A DNA stretch of 37,016 bases from a virus. Of this stretch, positions 1 to 8,856 are shown piece by piece; position 1 is the first letter of the stretch, and every line of letters begins with the position of its first letter. The notes under the pieces were generated by a model. That model was given only the letters and a program-made list of their open reading frames with translations. It was not told the DNA's origin and ran no database searches. The position numbers and the translations under genes are program-made. The stretch covers positions 1-37,016 of IMG/VR virus record IMGVR_UViG_3300007770_000522; one strand, 5' to 3'.

Positions 1-315
1 AATATAGTAAAAAATATTATTAAATATCAATTGTGCTCATTGGTATCACCAGATAAACAGTATCCACATCAATTTAATGTAGATTATAATATACAGGAAG
101 TAATAGAAAAAAATAATGTTTTAGAATTTTACCCTTATAGTTATATAGTAGATACTGTTGTACCAATTAAGAATTATAATAATGATATAATCAAATGGTG
201 TACAGACCTCATTTGGTGGGGAAGAAAAGATTCTAAACTAAAGACAACTTTAACAGAAATTAAACAATATAAGGAGTTATATAATGGCAAAGGAACAATC
301 AGAACAAGAGTATAA
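1..315 (+). CDS. Unknown protein, C-terminal part (5' end outside window)
   Basis: The reading frame is open from base 1 and ends at a TAA at 313-315, so at least 104 C-terminal residues are present and the start lies outside the window. A TTG at 31 could be read as a start, but nothing supports it over a gene that simply continues upstream. The visible protein is rich in aromatic residues (NVLEFYPYSYIVDTVVP, then DLIWWGRKDSKL) and shows no motif I can assign. It precedes the sugar cassette and may belong to it. No function is claimed. Confidence 0.6.
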   Translation, partial: NIVKNIIKYQLCSLVSPDKQYPHQFNVDYNIQEVIEKNNVLEFYPYSYIVDTVVPIKNYNNDIIKWCTDLIWWGRKDSKLKTTLTEIKQYKELYNGKGTIRTRV

Positions 316-463
316 AGAGGTAACGGATGTAATTAGGTGGGAAATATCTAATTTAATGGAAATAGCTAATAAATTAGAGATTATTTTAATCCAGATAAAT
401 AATACTTTACGAGATATTAGACAGTATGGTGTTGGAGCCGACAGTAAAAATTCAGAGGAATAA
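284..463 (+). CDS. Small unknown protein, 59 aa
   Basis: A short frame begins with ATG at 284, preceded by AAGGAG at 271-276 with good spacing, and overlaps the end of the upstream gene. It encodes MAKEQSEQEYKEVTDV and continues as a mostly charged, probably helical protein with a short hydrophobic helix (LEIILIQINNTL). There is no recognisable domain. The strong ribosome binding site and the overlap with the gene before it support a real gene. It could be a small coiled-coil protein. Confidence 0.55.
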   Translation: MAKEQSEQEYKEVTDVIRWEISNLMEIANKLEIILIQINNTLRDIRQYGVGADSKNSEE

Positions 464-485
464 AAGGTTTTAAACACATTTCATA

Positions 486-1490
486 ATGTTAAGTGATAAA
501 AGTACAATATTAATTACAGGAGTTGCTGGCCTGATAGGTTCAAGGTTAGCTGATTGGATAATAGAAAATACAGATCATAAAGTTATTGGTATTGATGATT
601 TAAGTGGGGGGTATATTAATAATGTTAATAAAGATGTGAGTTTTTATAAATTTGATTTGGTAGAGGGGGATCAATTAAATCATGTTTTTGAAAGGGAAGC
701 ACCTGACATTGTTTATCATTTTGCTGCTTATGCTGCAGAAGGATTAAGTCCTTTTATGAGAACTTTTAATTATAAAAATAATCTGATTTCTACAGCTAAG
801 ATAGTAAATTGTTGTATCAATTATGAAATAAAGAGGTTAATATTTACTTCCACTATGGCTGTTTATGGTCATGGTAAACTACCGTTTGATGAAGAAGATG
901 TACCCAATCCTATTGACCCGTATGGTATAGCAAAGTATGCTTGTGAAATGGACATTCAAGTTGCAGGTGAACAACACGGTTTAGATTGGTGTATAATCAG
1001 ACCACATAATGTTTATGGCATTAAACAAAATATTTGGGATAAATATAGAAATGTCTTAGGAATTTGGATGTGTCAGTATATGAATGAAGAACCAATGTCA
1101 ATTTTTGGTGATGGTGAACAAAAAAGAGCATTTAGTTTTATTGATGATACCCTTGAACCTTTATGGAAATCTGGGATTCAAGAAAATTGTTCAAAACAAA
1201 TTATTAATTTAGGTGGAACTAAATTTTATACTATTAATGAAGTAAATAAAATTTTACGGGATGTTATAGGAAATGGTAAAAAGGTTTATACAAAACCAAG
1301 ACATGAAGTGAAAGATGCACATTCAACTTGGAGTAAATCAGTAGAGTTATTAGGATATAAAGATATAACATCATTACATGATGGATTAAAAGAAATGTGG
1401 GACTGGGCACAAGAACAACCTAACAACACAAGAAAATTTTGGGAAAGTTATGAAGTAGAAAAAGGTATTTATGATTTTTGGAAAAAATAA
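486..1490 (+). CDS. NAD-dependent epimerase/dehydratase (extended SDR)
   Basis: This 334-residue protein is an extended short-chain dehydrogenase of the nucleotide-sugar epimerase type. The dinucleotide-binding motif GVAGLIG is at residues 12-18 and an acidic residue pair follows strand 2 (GIDD). The active site is visible as TSTMAVYG (121-128) and YGIAK (Y146, K150). The family interconverts or dehydrates NDP-sugars using bound NAD; UDP-glucose 4-epimerase-like activity is plausible but the substrate cannot be read from sequence. It opens the sugar cassette and is followed after 4 bases by the carbamoyltransferase, which suggests co-transcription and a shared product such as a modified surface glycan. 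Confidence 0.88.
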   Translation: MLSDKSTILITGVAGLIGSRLADWIIENTDHKVIGIDDLSGGYINNVNKDVSFYKFDLVEGDQLNHVFEREAPDIVYHFAAYAAEGLSPFMRTFNYKNNLISTAKIVNCCINYEIKRLIFTSTMAVYGHGKLPFDEEDVPNPIDPYGIAKYACEMDIQVAGEQHGLDWCIIRPHNVYGIKQNIWDKYRNVLGIWMCQYMNEEPMSIFGDGEQKRAFSFIDDTLEPLWKSGIQENCSKQIINLGGTKFYTINEVNKILRDVIGNGKKVYTKPRHEVKDAHSTWSKSVELLGYKDITSLHDGLKEMWDWAQEQPNNTRKFWESYEVEKGIYDFWKK

Positions 1491-1494
1491 TTAA

Positions 1495-2985
1495 ATGAAA
1501 ATATTAGGAATAAACGCATTAAACCACGACGCCGCTATCACACTTATAGAAGATGGTGAGATTTTGTTTGCAGGTCATAGTGAGAGATATAGTGGGGTTA
1601 AAAACGATTCTGATTTAAATGCAGCACTATTTGCAGATTGTTATAGACAAGGTGGTAAACCAGATAAGGTGGTTTATTTTGAAAGACCATATTTAAAAAA
1701 GTTAAGACAATTAAGAGCAGGTCAATATGGAGAAGTTTTATCTCGTAAAAATTTACCATCATATTATTTAAGAGATTATATTGGTAATTCAGAAATAGAG
1801 TATGTCCAACACCACCAATCTCATGCTGCAGCAGGTTACTTTACAAGTCCATATGAAGAATCAGCAATAGTAGTTATAGACGCAATAGGTGAGTTTGAGA
1901 CGTGTAGTATTTGGTATGCGTGGGGAAGTCATTTTGAAAAACGATATAGTTTAAAATATCCAAAATCACTTGGTCTTTGGTATAGTGCAATGACTCAACG
2001 ATTAGGATTGAAACCACAAGAGGATGAATACATCTTAATGGGAATGGCTGGTTGGGGAACACAAGATCACAAACTAAAGAATAGTATTCGCGAAGATTTC
2101 TTTAATGATTCTGATAAACTTATTGATTTAAAGGACAATTTACATAGAGGTTGTTTAGATTGGAATCCCGAATACTACCCAGATGATGATAGTGATGATT
2201 GGAAATTCAATATAGCGGCAAACGTTCAATGGATATGTGAAGAAGAAATCCGTAAAGTATTCAGTTTAGCAAAACGATTAATTCCTGAGACTAATAATTG
2301 TGTTTATATGGGTGGAGTAGCTCTAAATTGTGTAGCAAACTCTATTATAGCCCAAAGATACTATCCTGACTTGTGGATACTACCAAATCCAGGTGATGCA
2401 GGTTCATCACTCGGTTGTGCAGCATATGTTTATGGGGAACACGTGAATTGGAAAACATCATTTACTGGTTATGATATAGAAGGTCGTTATCCAAGAAAGA
2501 AAGTATTAGATGAATTGTTACAAGGAAATATCGTTGGTGTGGCAAACGGAAGGGCGGAGTTCGGTCCTCGAGCATTAGGAAACCGTTCTCTACTGGCAGA
2601 CCCTCGTGGCGATGAGATAAAGGATAGGGTAAATGAGATAAAACATAGACAAAAGTTTCGTCCATTTGCCCCATCCGTCCTTGAAGAACACGCACATGAA
2701 ATCTTTGATATGCCAGTTAAGAAATCTCAGTTCATGCAGTTCGTAGCACCCTGTAAATATCCCGATAAGTATCCAGCAATTTGTCATGTGGATAATACTT
2801 CACGAGTTCAGACGGTTAGCATGGATGATAATCCTGGTTATTACAAACTCATTAAAGAGTTTTATGAGAAAACGGGCTGTCCGATGGTATTAAATACAAG
2901 TTTAAATGTAAAGGGAAAACCAATAGTGAATAGTTATCTTGGTGGAGTTGGATTTTCTAAAAAATATAATGTAAAGGTGTTTTAA
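1495..2985 (+). CDS. Carbamoyltransferase, NodU/CmcH/TobZ family
   Basis: This 496-residue protein begins MKILGINALNHDAAITLI, the typical opening of the NodU-like ASKHA fold. The metal and carbamoyl-adenylate centre is visible as HHQSHAAAG (H106, H107, H110), followed by VVIDAIGE. Further family motifs are GGVALNCVANS, GRAEFGPRALGNRSLLADPR (about 352-371) and LNTSLNVKGKPIV near the C-terminus. The family transfers carbamoyl from carbamoyl phosphate, through an adenylate, to a hydroxyl, often on a sugar. It sits between two nucleotide-sugar genes and its TAA shares an A with the next ATG (TAATG), so translation is probably coupled. Phage carbamoyltransferases have also been linked to modified cytosine in DNA, but no base hydroxymethylase is visible here, so a sugar substrate is favoured. 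Confidence 0.92.
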   Translation: MKILGINALNHDAAITLIEDGEILFAGHSERYSGVKNDSDLNAALFADCYRQGGKPDKVVYFERPYLKKLRQLRAGQYGEVLSRKNLPSYYLRDYIGNSEIEYVQHHQSHAAAGYFTSPYEESAIVVIDAIGEFETCSIWYAWGSHFEKRYSLKYPKSLGLWYSAMTQRLGLKPQEDEYILMGMAGWGTQDHKLKNSIREDFFNDSDKLIDLKDNLHRGCLDWNPEYYPDDDSDDWKFNIAANVQWICEEEIRKVFSLAKRLIPETNNCVYMGGVALNCVANSIIAQRYYPDLWILPNPGDAGSSLGCAAYVYGEHVNWKTSFTGYDIEGRYPRKKVLDELLQGNIVGVANGRAEFGPRALGNRSLLADPRGDEIKDRVNEIKHRQKFRPFAPSVLEEHAHEIFDMPVKKSQFMQFVAPCKYPDKYPAICHVDNTSRVQTVSMDDNPGYYKLIKEFYEKTGCPMVLNTSLNVKGKPIVNSYLGGVGFSKKYNVKVF

Positions 2986-3785
2986 TGAATATATTAGTTA
3001 TAGGAGATAGTTGTAAAGATGTTTTTGTTTATGGAGACATAGAAAGAATAAGTCCAGAAGCACCAATACCAGTTTTTAAACCAACACATACAGAAGAAAA
3101 TGATGGTATGGCAAAAAATGTTGCAAATAATATTGAGTCATTAGACATGCACATTTATACTATAACGAATGGAAATAGTATTGTAAAGAAACGATATGTA
3201 GAAAACCGTTCCAGTCAAATGGTATTGAGAGTTGATGAACATGATTATTGTGATAGAATAAAAATAAAAAAATTACAAGGTATAATGAATAATAAATTTC
3301 AATCTTATACCTTAATGGGTACTGTAGATAAGATTGATGCAATTATCATATCAGATTATTGTAAAGGATTTTTAGAAGAAAGTGATATAGAACATATTTG
3401 TAAATACAATAAAAATGTATTCGTGGATACTAAAAAGAAACTTGGTGAATGGATTAAAGACGCAGATTTTATTAAAATAAACGAATTAGAATATCAGAAG
3501 AATCATGAAGTATTATCAGAAAATGGACTTGAAGAAAAACTTATTGTTACATTAGGTAGTAAAGGGTGTAGATATAATGGAAAAGATTTTCCAGTAGAAG
3601 AAGTTCCTGTAAAGGATGTTAGTGGAGCAGGAGATACTTTCATTGCAGGATTAGTTCGTGGTTATTTAGATACAAATAATATAGAGAGTGCAATAGAATT
3701 TGCACAAAAATGTACGACAGTTGTAGTTCAACAGCACGGTGTTGCTACAGCCACATTAAAAGAATTAGAAGGTGGAGAAAGTTAA
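2985..3785 (+). CDS. PfkB-family sugar kinase, RfaE/HldE kinase-domain-like
   Basis: The N-terminus (GDSCKDVFVYGDIERISPEAPIPVF) matches the RfaE/HldE kinase pattern, and MAKNVANNIESL fits its GGAANVA...LG segment. The C-terminal PfkB signature DVSGAGDTF (residues 211-219) holds the catalytic Asp217 and the anion-hole GAGD. RfaE kinases phosphorylate heptose 7-phosphate at C1 for LPS core synthesis; here the exact sugar is not proven. At 266 residues it is shorter than the roughly 310-residue kinase domain, with the middle lid region reduced. No matching nucleotidyltransferase is visible in the window. It overlaps the carbamoyltransferase (TAATG) and is followed directly by a conserved unknown gene. 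Confidence 0.85.
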   Translation: MNILVIGDSCKDVFVYGDIERISPEAPIPVFKPTHTEENDGMAKNVANNIESLDMHIYTITNGNSIVKKRYVENRSSQMVLRVDEHDYCDRIKIKKLQGIMNNKFQSYTLMGTVDKIDAIIISDYCKGFLEESDIEHICKYNKNVFVDTKKKLGEWIKDADFIKINELEYQKNHEVLSENGLEEKLIVTLGSKGCRYNGKDFPVEEVPVKDVSGAGDTFIAGLVRGYLDTNNIESAIEFAQKCTTVVVQQHGVATATLKELEGGES

Positions 3786-3786
3786 G

Positions 3787-4191
3787 ATGAGTTACACAAG
3801 AAAATACTTACCGACTATAAGTGAATTAATAGATAGATTATCTATTGTACAGTTAAAGGAAGTTTTTATACCAGAACATAAAGAAAAATATGCTAAGGAA
3901 ATTAAAGAGATAGTAGAAGATTTAGATGAATTGATCTATTGGGAGAAACCAACAGGTGAAATGATTAGAGCTATTGTGGTATTGGCTCAGATGAACTTAC
4001 ATATTTGGCATAATGAATCTCAATTTAGAGCAGGTGAAGGTGATGGAAATCTTGAATTGACTCACGGGTTAAATGGAATTAGAAATACTGCAAAAAATAA
4101 GATACAAGAAAATCTTGTAGAGGGGGGAAGAAAAGATTATAAGATAGATTGTATAGCATCTGAGTTTGATGACTGGGAAGTAAGCTGGTAA
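3787..4191 (+). CDS. Conserved unknown protein in sugar cassette, 134 aa
   Basis: I take the ATG at 3787 as start because GGAG at 3774-3777 lies 9 bases upstream and the preceding gene ends at 3785. An in-frame GTG at 3772 would add five residues. The protein begins MSYTRKYLPTISELIDRLSIVQ and is helical, with charged stretches and a conserved-looking HIWHNESQFRAGEG. I recall similar proteins next to nucleotide-sugar genes in marine phages and bacteria, but know of no assigned activity. It overlaps the next gene by TAATG, placing it in the sugar operon. A role in glycan synthesis is inferred from position only. Confidence 0.75.
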   Translation: MSYTRKYLPTISELIDRLSIVQLKEVFIPEHKEKYAKEIKEIVEDLDELIYWEKPTGEMIRAIVVLAQMNLHIWHNESQFRAGEGDGNLELTHGLNGIRNTAKNKIQENLVEGGRKDYKIDCIASEFDDWEVSW

Positions 4192-5441
4192 TGAATATAG
4201 GATTTATAGGATTAGGAAAACTTGGTTTACCTTGTGCATTAGCAGTGGAATCAAGAGGTCATAAGGTAGTTGGTTATGATCCTTCAGAACAAGTTAAGGA
4301 TATTATTGATACTAAAAAACTTCAATATCAAGAAATATGGGCTCAAGAGTATTTAGATAAAAGTAAAATAGAAATAAAATCAATTGAAGAAGTTGTAGGA
4401 GAATCTGAAATTATTTTTGTTTCAATACAAACACCACATGAGGATGAATTTGAAGGAATAACAAGAATACCAGATGAACGAGAAGATTTTGATTATACTT
4501 ATTTGAAAAAAGGTATAAAAGATTTAGAACAAGAAATATGGCATCAACAATCTAAAAAAGTTGTTATTATTATTTCTACAGTTCTACCAGGAACAATTCG
4601 TAGAGAAATAAAACCATTTATAGACCATAATCCATATTTTAAATTATGTTATAATCCATTTTTTATTGCTATGGGCACAACAATGAGGGATTTTTTACAT
4701 CCAGAGTTTGTATTATTTGGACACGATGATGATTGGGCCCTTAATAAATCAGAAAAATTTTATAAAACGATAACACACGCTTCTGTATATAAAACAACAG
4801 TAGAAAATGCAGAATTAATAAAAGTTTTATATAACACTTTTATATCTACAAAATTAGCATTTACAAATACGGTAATGGAAATGTGTCATAAATTACCAAA
4901 TACAAATGTTGATGAGGTAATGAACGCACTTGCAATGGGTGATGAAAGAATTATTTCATATAAGTATATGAGTGGTGGAATGGGAGATGGCGGTGGTTGC
5001 CACCCCCGTGATAATATAGCATTAAGTTGGTTATCACGAGAATTAGATTTATCACATGATTGGTTTGATAATATTATGAAACAACGAGAAAATCAAACTG
5101 ATTGGTTGGCCAATTTGGTAGAAGATCACTGTAAAGATAAGAAAATTTTGATACTTGGAAAGTCATTTAAACCAGAAACTAATATTACAACAGGAAGTCC
5201 ATCTATTTTATTGAATAATATATTGGAAGAACGAGGACACGAGGTTTATATGTGGGATCCATATGTAGATACACATAAATTACTTACTGGTGAAGAACCA
5301 ATGATTTATTTTATTGGTACAAAACATCCTGATTTTACTACTTATTCATATAATAAAGGTTCTATTATAATTGATCCTTGGAGATATATTCCAGAACAAG
5401 ATAGTTGTGAAGTAATTCATGTAGGAGATAGTTTAAATTGA
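4191..5441 (+). CDS. UDP-glucose/GDP-mannose 6-dehydrogenase family
   Basis: The 416-residue protein begins MNIGFIGLGKLGLPCALA, the GxGxxG NAD-binding motif of the family. The middle domain has K211 in AELIKVLYNTF and the catalytic cysteine C270 in GGGCHPRDN, which replaces the commoner GGxCxPKD. The C-terminal domain shows KILILGKSFKPETNITTGSP, the typical GxxFKxxxDDxRxSP-like segment. Such enzymes oxidise an NDP-hexose twice at C6 to give an NDP-uronic acid, with NAD as acceptor. Length is close to the family norm. Its TGA overlaps the TTG start of the next epimerase gene. An atypical TPHEDEFEGITRIPDERED insertion follows the nucleotide-binding half, so the substrate may differ from UDP-glucose. 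Confidence 0.87.
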   Translation: MNIGFIGLGKLGLPCALAVESRGHKVVGYDPSEQVKDIIDTKKLQYQEIWAQEYLDKSKIEIKSIEEVVGESEIIFVSIQTPHEDEFEGITRIPDEREDFDYTYLKKGIKDLEQEIWHQQSKKVVIIISTVLPGTIRREIKPFIDHNPYFKLCYNPFFIAMGTTMRDFLHPEFVLFGHDDDWALNKSEKFYKTITHASVYKTTVENAELIKVLYNTFISTKLAFTNTVMEMCHKLPNTNVDEVMNALAMGDERIISYKYMSGGMGDGGGCHPRDNIALSWLSRELDLSHDWFDNIMKQRENQTDWLANLVEDHCKDKKILILGKSFKPETNITTGSPSILLNNILEERGHEVYMWDPYVDTHKLLTGEEPMIYFIGTKHPDFTTYSYNKGSIIIDPWRYIPEQDSCEVIHVGDSLN

Positions 5442-6337
5442 GAATATTAATAACAGGAGGAGCAGGTTATCTTGGTTCTAAATTAACAGAAATACTTTTA
5501 AGTCAAGAACATAATGTAATTGTATATGATAATTTATTTTTTGGTTCAGTAGGAATAATTCCATTTTTAGATAATCCAAAATATAAATTAATTAAAAATA
5601 CAATAAATAATCTTGAATTGATAGAGACTGTTATAAAGAGTGTAGATTATGTTGTTCATTTGGCAGCAATAGTAGGAGAACCAAGTTGTAAGCAATATGA
5701 AAGTTCGGTGTATAATGTAAATACAGGAGCCACGGAATGGATTAGTAAATGTGCATATAACTATGATATACCATTATTATTTTTAAGCACTTGTAGTAAT
5801 TATGGGAAAACTGATGAAGTAGTAACAGAAGATTCACTATTAGAACCACTTGGATTATATGCAGATTCTAAAATTCAGGCAGAAGAAATTGTATTAGATA
5901 ACAAACAGTTGGTATTGAGAATGTCTACATTATTTGGGGTGAGTTATAGAGTTAGATATGACATAACGATAAACGAGTTTGTATATCAGTATTATAGGGA
6001 TAAATTGTTAAAAGTTTATGGTGAAGATACTTGGAGACCATATCTTCATGTTCAAGATGCCTGTAATATGATTATTCAATGTATGGAAAAAGATTTACGA
6101 GGAGTTTATAATGTAGGATTTAACGATTTAAATTATCAAAAGAAAGAAATTGTAAATACGATAGTAGATTATTTAGGTGAAGGAAAACTTGAATATGTTA
6201 AATTTGATGATCCAAGAGATTATAAAGTTAATTTTGATAAAATACAAAAAGAATTGAAATATCAATATAAGTTTTCACTTAAAAATGGCATTCGTGAGTT
6301 ATATGAAGAAATTCAACGAGGAGTTATTCTCAAATAA
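5438..6337 (+). CDS. NAD-dependent epimerase/dehydratase (second extended SDR)
   Basis: The start is a TTG at 5438 that overlaps the previous stop (TTGA). AGGAG lies about 10 bases upstream and the codon is immediately followed by RILITGGAGYLGSKL, the first strand of the fold, so no later start would give an intact protein. GGAGYLG (7-13) binds NAD; the active site shows LSTCSNYG and YADSK (Y141, K145). At 299 residues it is a compact member. It closes the sugar cassette and ends with TAA at 6337, after which a 60-base gap carries a candidate promoter. Substrate is unknown; epimerase or 4-reductase roles are both possible. Confidence 0.87.
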   Translation: MRILITGGAGYLGSKLTEILLSQEHNVIVYDNLFFGSVGIIPFLDNPKYKLIKNTINNLELIETVIKSVDYVVHLAAIVGEPSCKQYESSVYNVNTGATEWISKCAYNYDIPLLFLSTCSNYGKTDEVVTEDSLLEPLGLYADSKIQAEEIVLDNKQLVLRMSTLFGVSYRVRYDITINEFVYQYYRDKLLKVYGEDTWRPYLHVQDACNMIIQCMEKDLRGVYNVGFNDLNYQKKEIVNTIVDYLGEGKLEYVKFDDPRDYKVNFDKIQKELKYQYKFSLKNGIRELYEEIQRGVILK

Positions 6338-6360
6338 CTTCTAATATTTTCGTTTTCTTA

Positions 6361-6368
6361 TATTTATA
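6361..6368 (+). promoter_or_regulatory. Candidate phage promoter box TATTTATA
   Basis: TATTTATA lies in the 61-base gap after the sugar cassette, 17 bases before TTAGGAG and 30 bases before the ATG at 6399. The same octamer, or a one-base variant, occurs in four other gaps at similar distances (12331, 24279, 35628, 36832). It resembles a -10 element; it is also the reverse complement of the T4 late box TATAAATA, so orientation is uncertain. Confidence 0.45.
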
Positions 6369-6398
6369 GTTGATGAACTATATTTAGGAGACGATAAT

Positions 6399-6836
6399 AT
6401 GATACTTGAAATTTTATTCCCATTATTTATAATACTTTATTGGTTTTCAGAAGGAGTAACGGAAGGTTATACTTGGGCAAAACCAAAACGTAGAAATTCA
6501 AACAAACTTATTCACCCGAATAATAAATCAAATGGCTTAATGGATTATCATGGATGGCGTGTGCTAGAACAAATAGGAATATGGGGTACAGTATTCACTT
6601 CATTTTTTTATACTTTACCGTTCCAAACCTGGTTTTTAACTGGATTGGGATCATGGCTTATTGGTACAGCAGTTTATGAAATGGCACTTAACCATGTAGA
6701 TAAAGGAACAATTTACAAACCTAATACTTTTAAGTGGCACATTTGGGGATATGATATACCATGGCTAGTAGGTAAGTTTATCTGGGTTATATTTACAGTT
6801 GGTGTATTAATTTTAGGATATGGAATAATTAGATGA
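6399..6836 (+). CDS. Integral membrane protein, 145 aa, unknown
   Basis: The ATG at 6399 follows AGGAG at 6386-6390. Hydrophobic segments near residues 1-17 (MILEILFPLFIILYWF), 57-75, 78-96 and 120-142 (VGKFIWVIFTVGVLILGYG) suggest three or four membrane helices. Polar stretches between them are rich in Trp, Lys and Asn. No family is recognised. It is the first gene after a candidate promoter and its stop overlaps the first tagged gene (ATGA), so it probably heads the operon that expresses that run. It could alter the host envelope during infection, but that is speculation. Confidence 0.75.
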   Translation: MILEILFPLFIILYWFSEGVTEGYTWAKPKRRNSNKLIHPNNKSNGLMDYHGWRVLEQIGIWGTVFTSFFYTLPFQTWFLTGLGSWLIGTAVYEMALNHVDKGTIYKPNTFKWHIWGYDIPWLVGKFIWVIFTVGVLILGYGIIR

Positions 6837-7822
6837 TTAAATTAAAAGATTTATTATATGAAAATAAGGCTGGTGATGTAGAGGATAAAATCCGTAAGGT
6901 ATTCTTGATGGAACCGGGTAGTTTTAACACTGGTTGGAAAATGTCTAAACGACAATATAAAGGACTTATAAAAACTTTAAAAAAACAGTTTGGTAGTGTA
7001 GTAGATAAAGTTGTAAAAGAACTTGAAAAATATAAATATATTGAACCACAAGGACCAATGATTGTTTGGAATGATAGTGTTCAAAATGATGGAACTGTTA
7101 TTAGTGAGGGAGTAAATGACCCTGGTATATTCAAAGCAGTATTCCTTAGTGGAGGACCTGGAAGTGGAAAAACTTATGTTGCATCTCAATTATTCGGAAT
7201 CCCCGAAAAAGTTAATGTATCATATTCTGGACTTAAAATGGTAAATCAAGATACAGAATTAGAAAATTTTCTGAAAAAGTATTTTGGAACTGTTGATATT
7301 GATAATATGCCCGATGAATTATTCAAACAACTTACAGATCCAACTTATGATGATTATAGTGGAATGAGAGGTCGTACAAAAGAACTTAGTAAGACTAAAT
7401 TAAAAATATACACACAAGGTAGATTGGGTGTTATTATTGATGGTACTGGACATAAATTTAAAGACATAAAAGACCAAAGAGATGATTTAATAAAACTGGG
7501 ATATGATACTTTTATGGTATTTGTTAATACTTCATTAGAAGTTGCACAAAAACGAAATGAAGAACGACCACGAAGATTACCGGCAAACCTTGTAGAAAAA
7601 TCGTGGAAAGAAGTTCAAAATAACATGGCATATTTCCAGGGATTATTTGGTGGTGCTAATTTTCTATTGGTTGATAATAAAAAACATTTAAGTCCAAAAC
7701 AGGCACAGTCTAAATTTAATATGTTGGTTGGTAAAGGTATTGGTAAATTTTTAAAGAAACCAATTAAGAATAAACAAGCTTTGAAATGGATTGAAAAACA
7801 AAAATTGTTGAAGAAACGATGA
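6833..7822 (+). CDS. Tagged P-loop kinase-like protein (zeta-toxin/PNK-like)
   Basis: The protein (329 aa) starts with the type I tag MIKLKDLLYE, with L8-Y9-E10 as the predicted prohead-protease site. Residues 11-95 are a helical region; a second possible site is V-I-S-E at 89-92. A P-loop domain follows: FLSGGPGSGKTY (Walker A at 107-114), VIIDGTGHK (200-208) as the second strand motif, and an Arg-rich lid with RNEERPRRLP. This layout resembles zeta-toxin or polynucleotide-kinase-like small-molecule kinases; the substrate is unknown. The start overlaps the previous stop (ATGA). If the tag is a capsid-targeting sequence, the kinase would travel inside the virion and act on entry. Confidence 0.82.
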   Translation: MIKLKDLLYENKAGDVEDKIRKVFLMEPGSFNTGWKMSKRQYKGLIKTLKKQFGSVVDKVVKELEKYKYIEPQGPMIVWNDSVQNDGTVISEGVNDPGIFKAVFLSGGPGSGKTYVASQLFGIPEKVNVSYSGLKMVNQDTELENFLKKYFGTVDIDNMPDELFKQLTDPTYDDYSGMRGRTKELSKTKLKIYTQGRLGVIIDGTGHKFKDIKDQRDDLIKLGYDTFMVFVNTSLEVAQKRNEERPRRLPANLVEKSWKEVQNNMAYFQGLFGGANFLLVDNKKHLSPKQAQSKFNMLVGKGIGKFLKKPIKNKQALKWIEKQKLLKKR

Positions 7823-8856
7823 TTAAATTAAAACAACTAATAAATGAAGATTGGTGGAGTGATTTAGACCAATCAGGTCAGGCAGCTTACATAAAATCTC
7901 ACCCACAAAGTAAAAAGGCACAGGATGCCAAAAAGAAAGAAAAAAAATCAGGAAAACCTAATCAACCTGGTCTTGGAACGGGTAGTAAAAATCTAACTGG
8001 TCCTAAATCAAAAGAAGATGCATTAGGTGATAATCCAAAAAAAGAAGCAGCCATAGTTCAAGGTATAAAGGCAATGGCTTCTAAAAATAGGGGTAAACAT
8101 CCTAAAGACCAAGATAAATCGGTTGATATTGGTGACAAAGAAACTACTAATTTATGTGATGTAACTGTACCAGGAACCAATATATTCTGTGCTGATAGTA
8201 AGGGAATACCACGAGCTAAAATGCCACAATTAAAATCTAAGCCGTGGAAAAGGGGTGAAGGTGAACCTTGGGTATATAATGAAAAAACTGGACAACATGA
8301 ACCTACAAAATTTGAAGAAACGGATGAAGAATATGCACAAAGAGTTCCAGCCTCTAAATTACCACAAGACGGACAGGGAGAGGTAAATACAGAAGATGCA
8401 TTTAAAAGAAATTTAGAGTCAATTGGAGTTAAAATGTCTGAACCAAAACCTATGAGTGTTAGAGATATGAAGGCAACTCAAAATGAATTAAAACCTGCAA
8501 ATGTTGCGTTTATGAGTGATGTATTAATGAATGCAACTCCACCACCACACAAAGACAAAGATGCAGAAAAAAAGTGGAAACTATCAGAGAAATTACGAGA
8601 ACCTGTTATTGTTTCAAAGGACGGATATATTTTAGACGGACATCACAGATGGGGAGCGTTAGTTGCACTTGATATTGCAAACGGTGGTAGTGGTGAAATT
8701 GAAATGAATGTAAAAATGGTTGATGCTGGAGCAGAAGAATTAGTAGAAAAGACAAATGAGTTTACACAGAAACAAGGATTGCAAACTAAACCGGCAGAGA
8801 AAAAGAAGAAGAAAGAAAGTATAATTAGAATGGTGGATTTACTCAATGGCAGGTAA
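7819..8856 (+). CDS. Tagged protein with ParB-like domain
   Basis: This 345-residue protein opens with the type I tag MIKLKQLINE, followed by DWWSDLDQSGQAAYIKSHP, a module shared with the protein at 26324. A low-complexity Lys/Pro/Gly region follows. Around residues 258-290 the sequence REPVIVSKDGYILDGHHRWGA is the core of a ParB/sulfiredoxin-like domain, where DGHHRW corresponds to the GxHR nucleotide-binding or catalytic motif. Such domains act as CTPases, nucleases or kinases in different families, so activity is open. The start shares ATGA with the upstream gene and the end overlaps the next gene by 11 bases. It is a good candidate for packaged cargo. Confidence 0.82.
   Translation: MIKLKQLINEDWWSDLDQSGQAAYIKSHPQSKKAQDAKKKEKKSGKPNQPGLGTGSKNLTGPKSKEDALGDNPKKEAAIVQGIKAMASKNRGKHPKDQDKSVDIGDKETTNLCDVTVPGTNIFCADSKGIPRAKMPQLKSKPWKRGEGEPWVYNEKTGQHEPTKFEETDEEYAQRVPASKLPQDGQGEVNTEDAFKRNLESIGVKMSEPKPMSVRDMKATQNELKPANVAFMSDVLMNATPPPHKDKDAEKKWKLSEKLREPVIVSKDGYILDGHHRWGALVALDIANGGSGEIEMNVKMVDAGAEELVEKTNEFTQKQGLQTKPAEKKKKKESIIRMVDLLNGR

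Noticed and set aside
2880-2985. Frameshift at the C-terminus of the carbamoyltransferase
   Set aside because: The last residues (KKYNVKVF) look like a normal family ending and the stop overlaps the next start, so no frameshift is needed.
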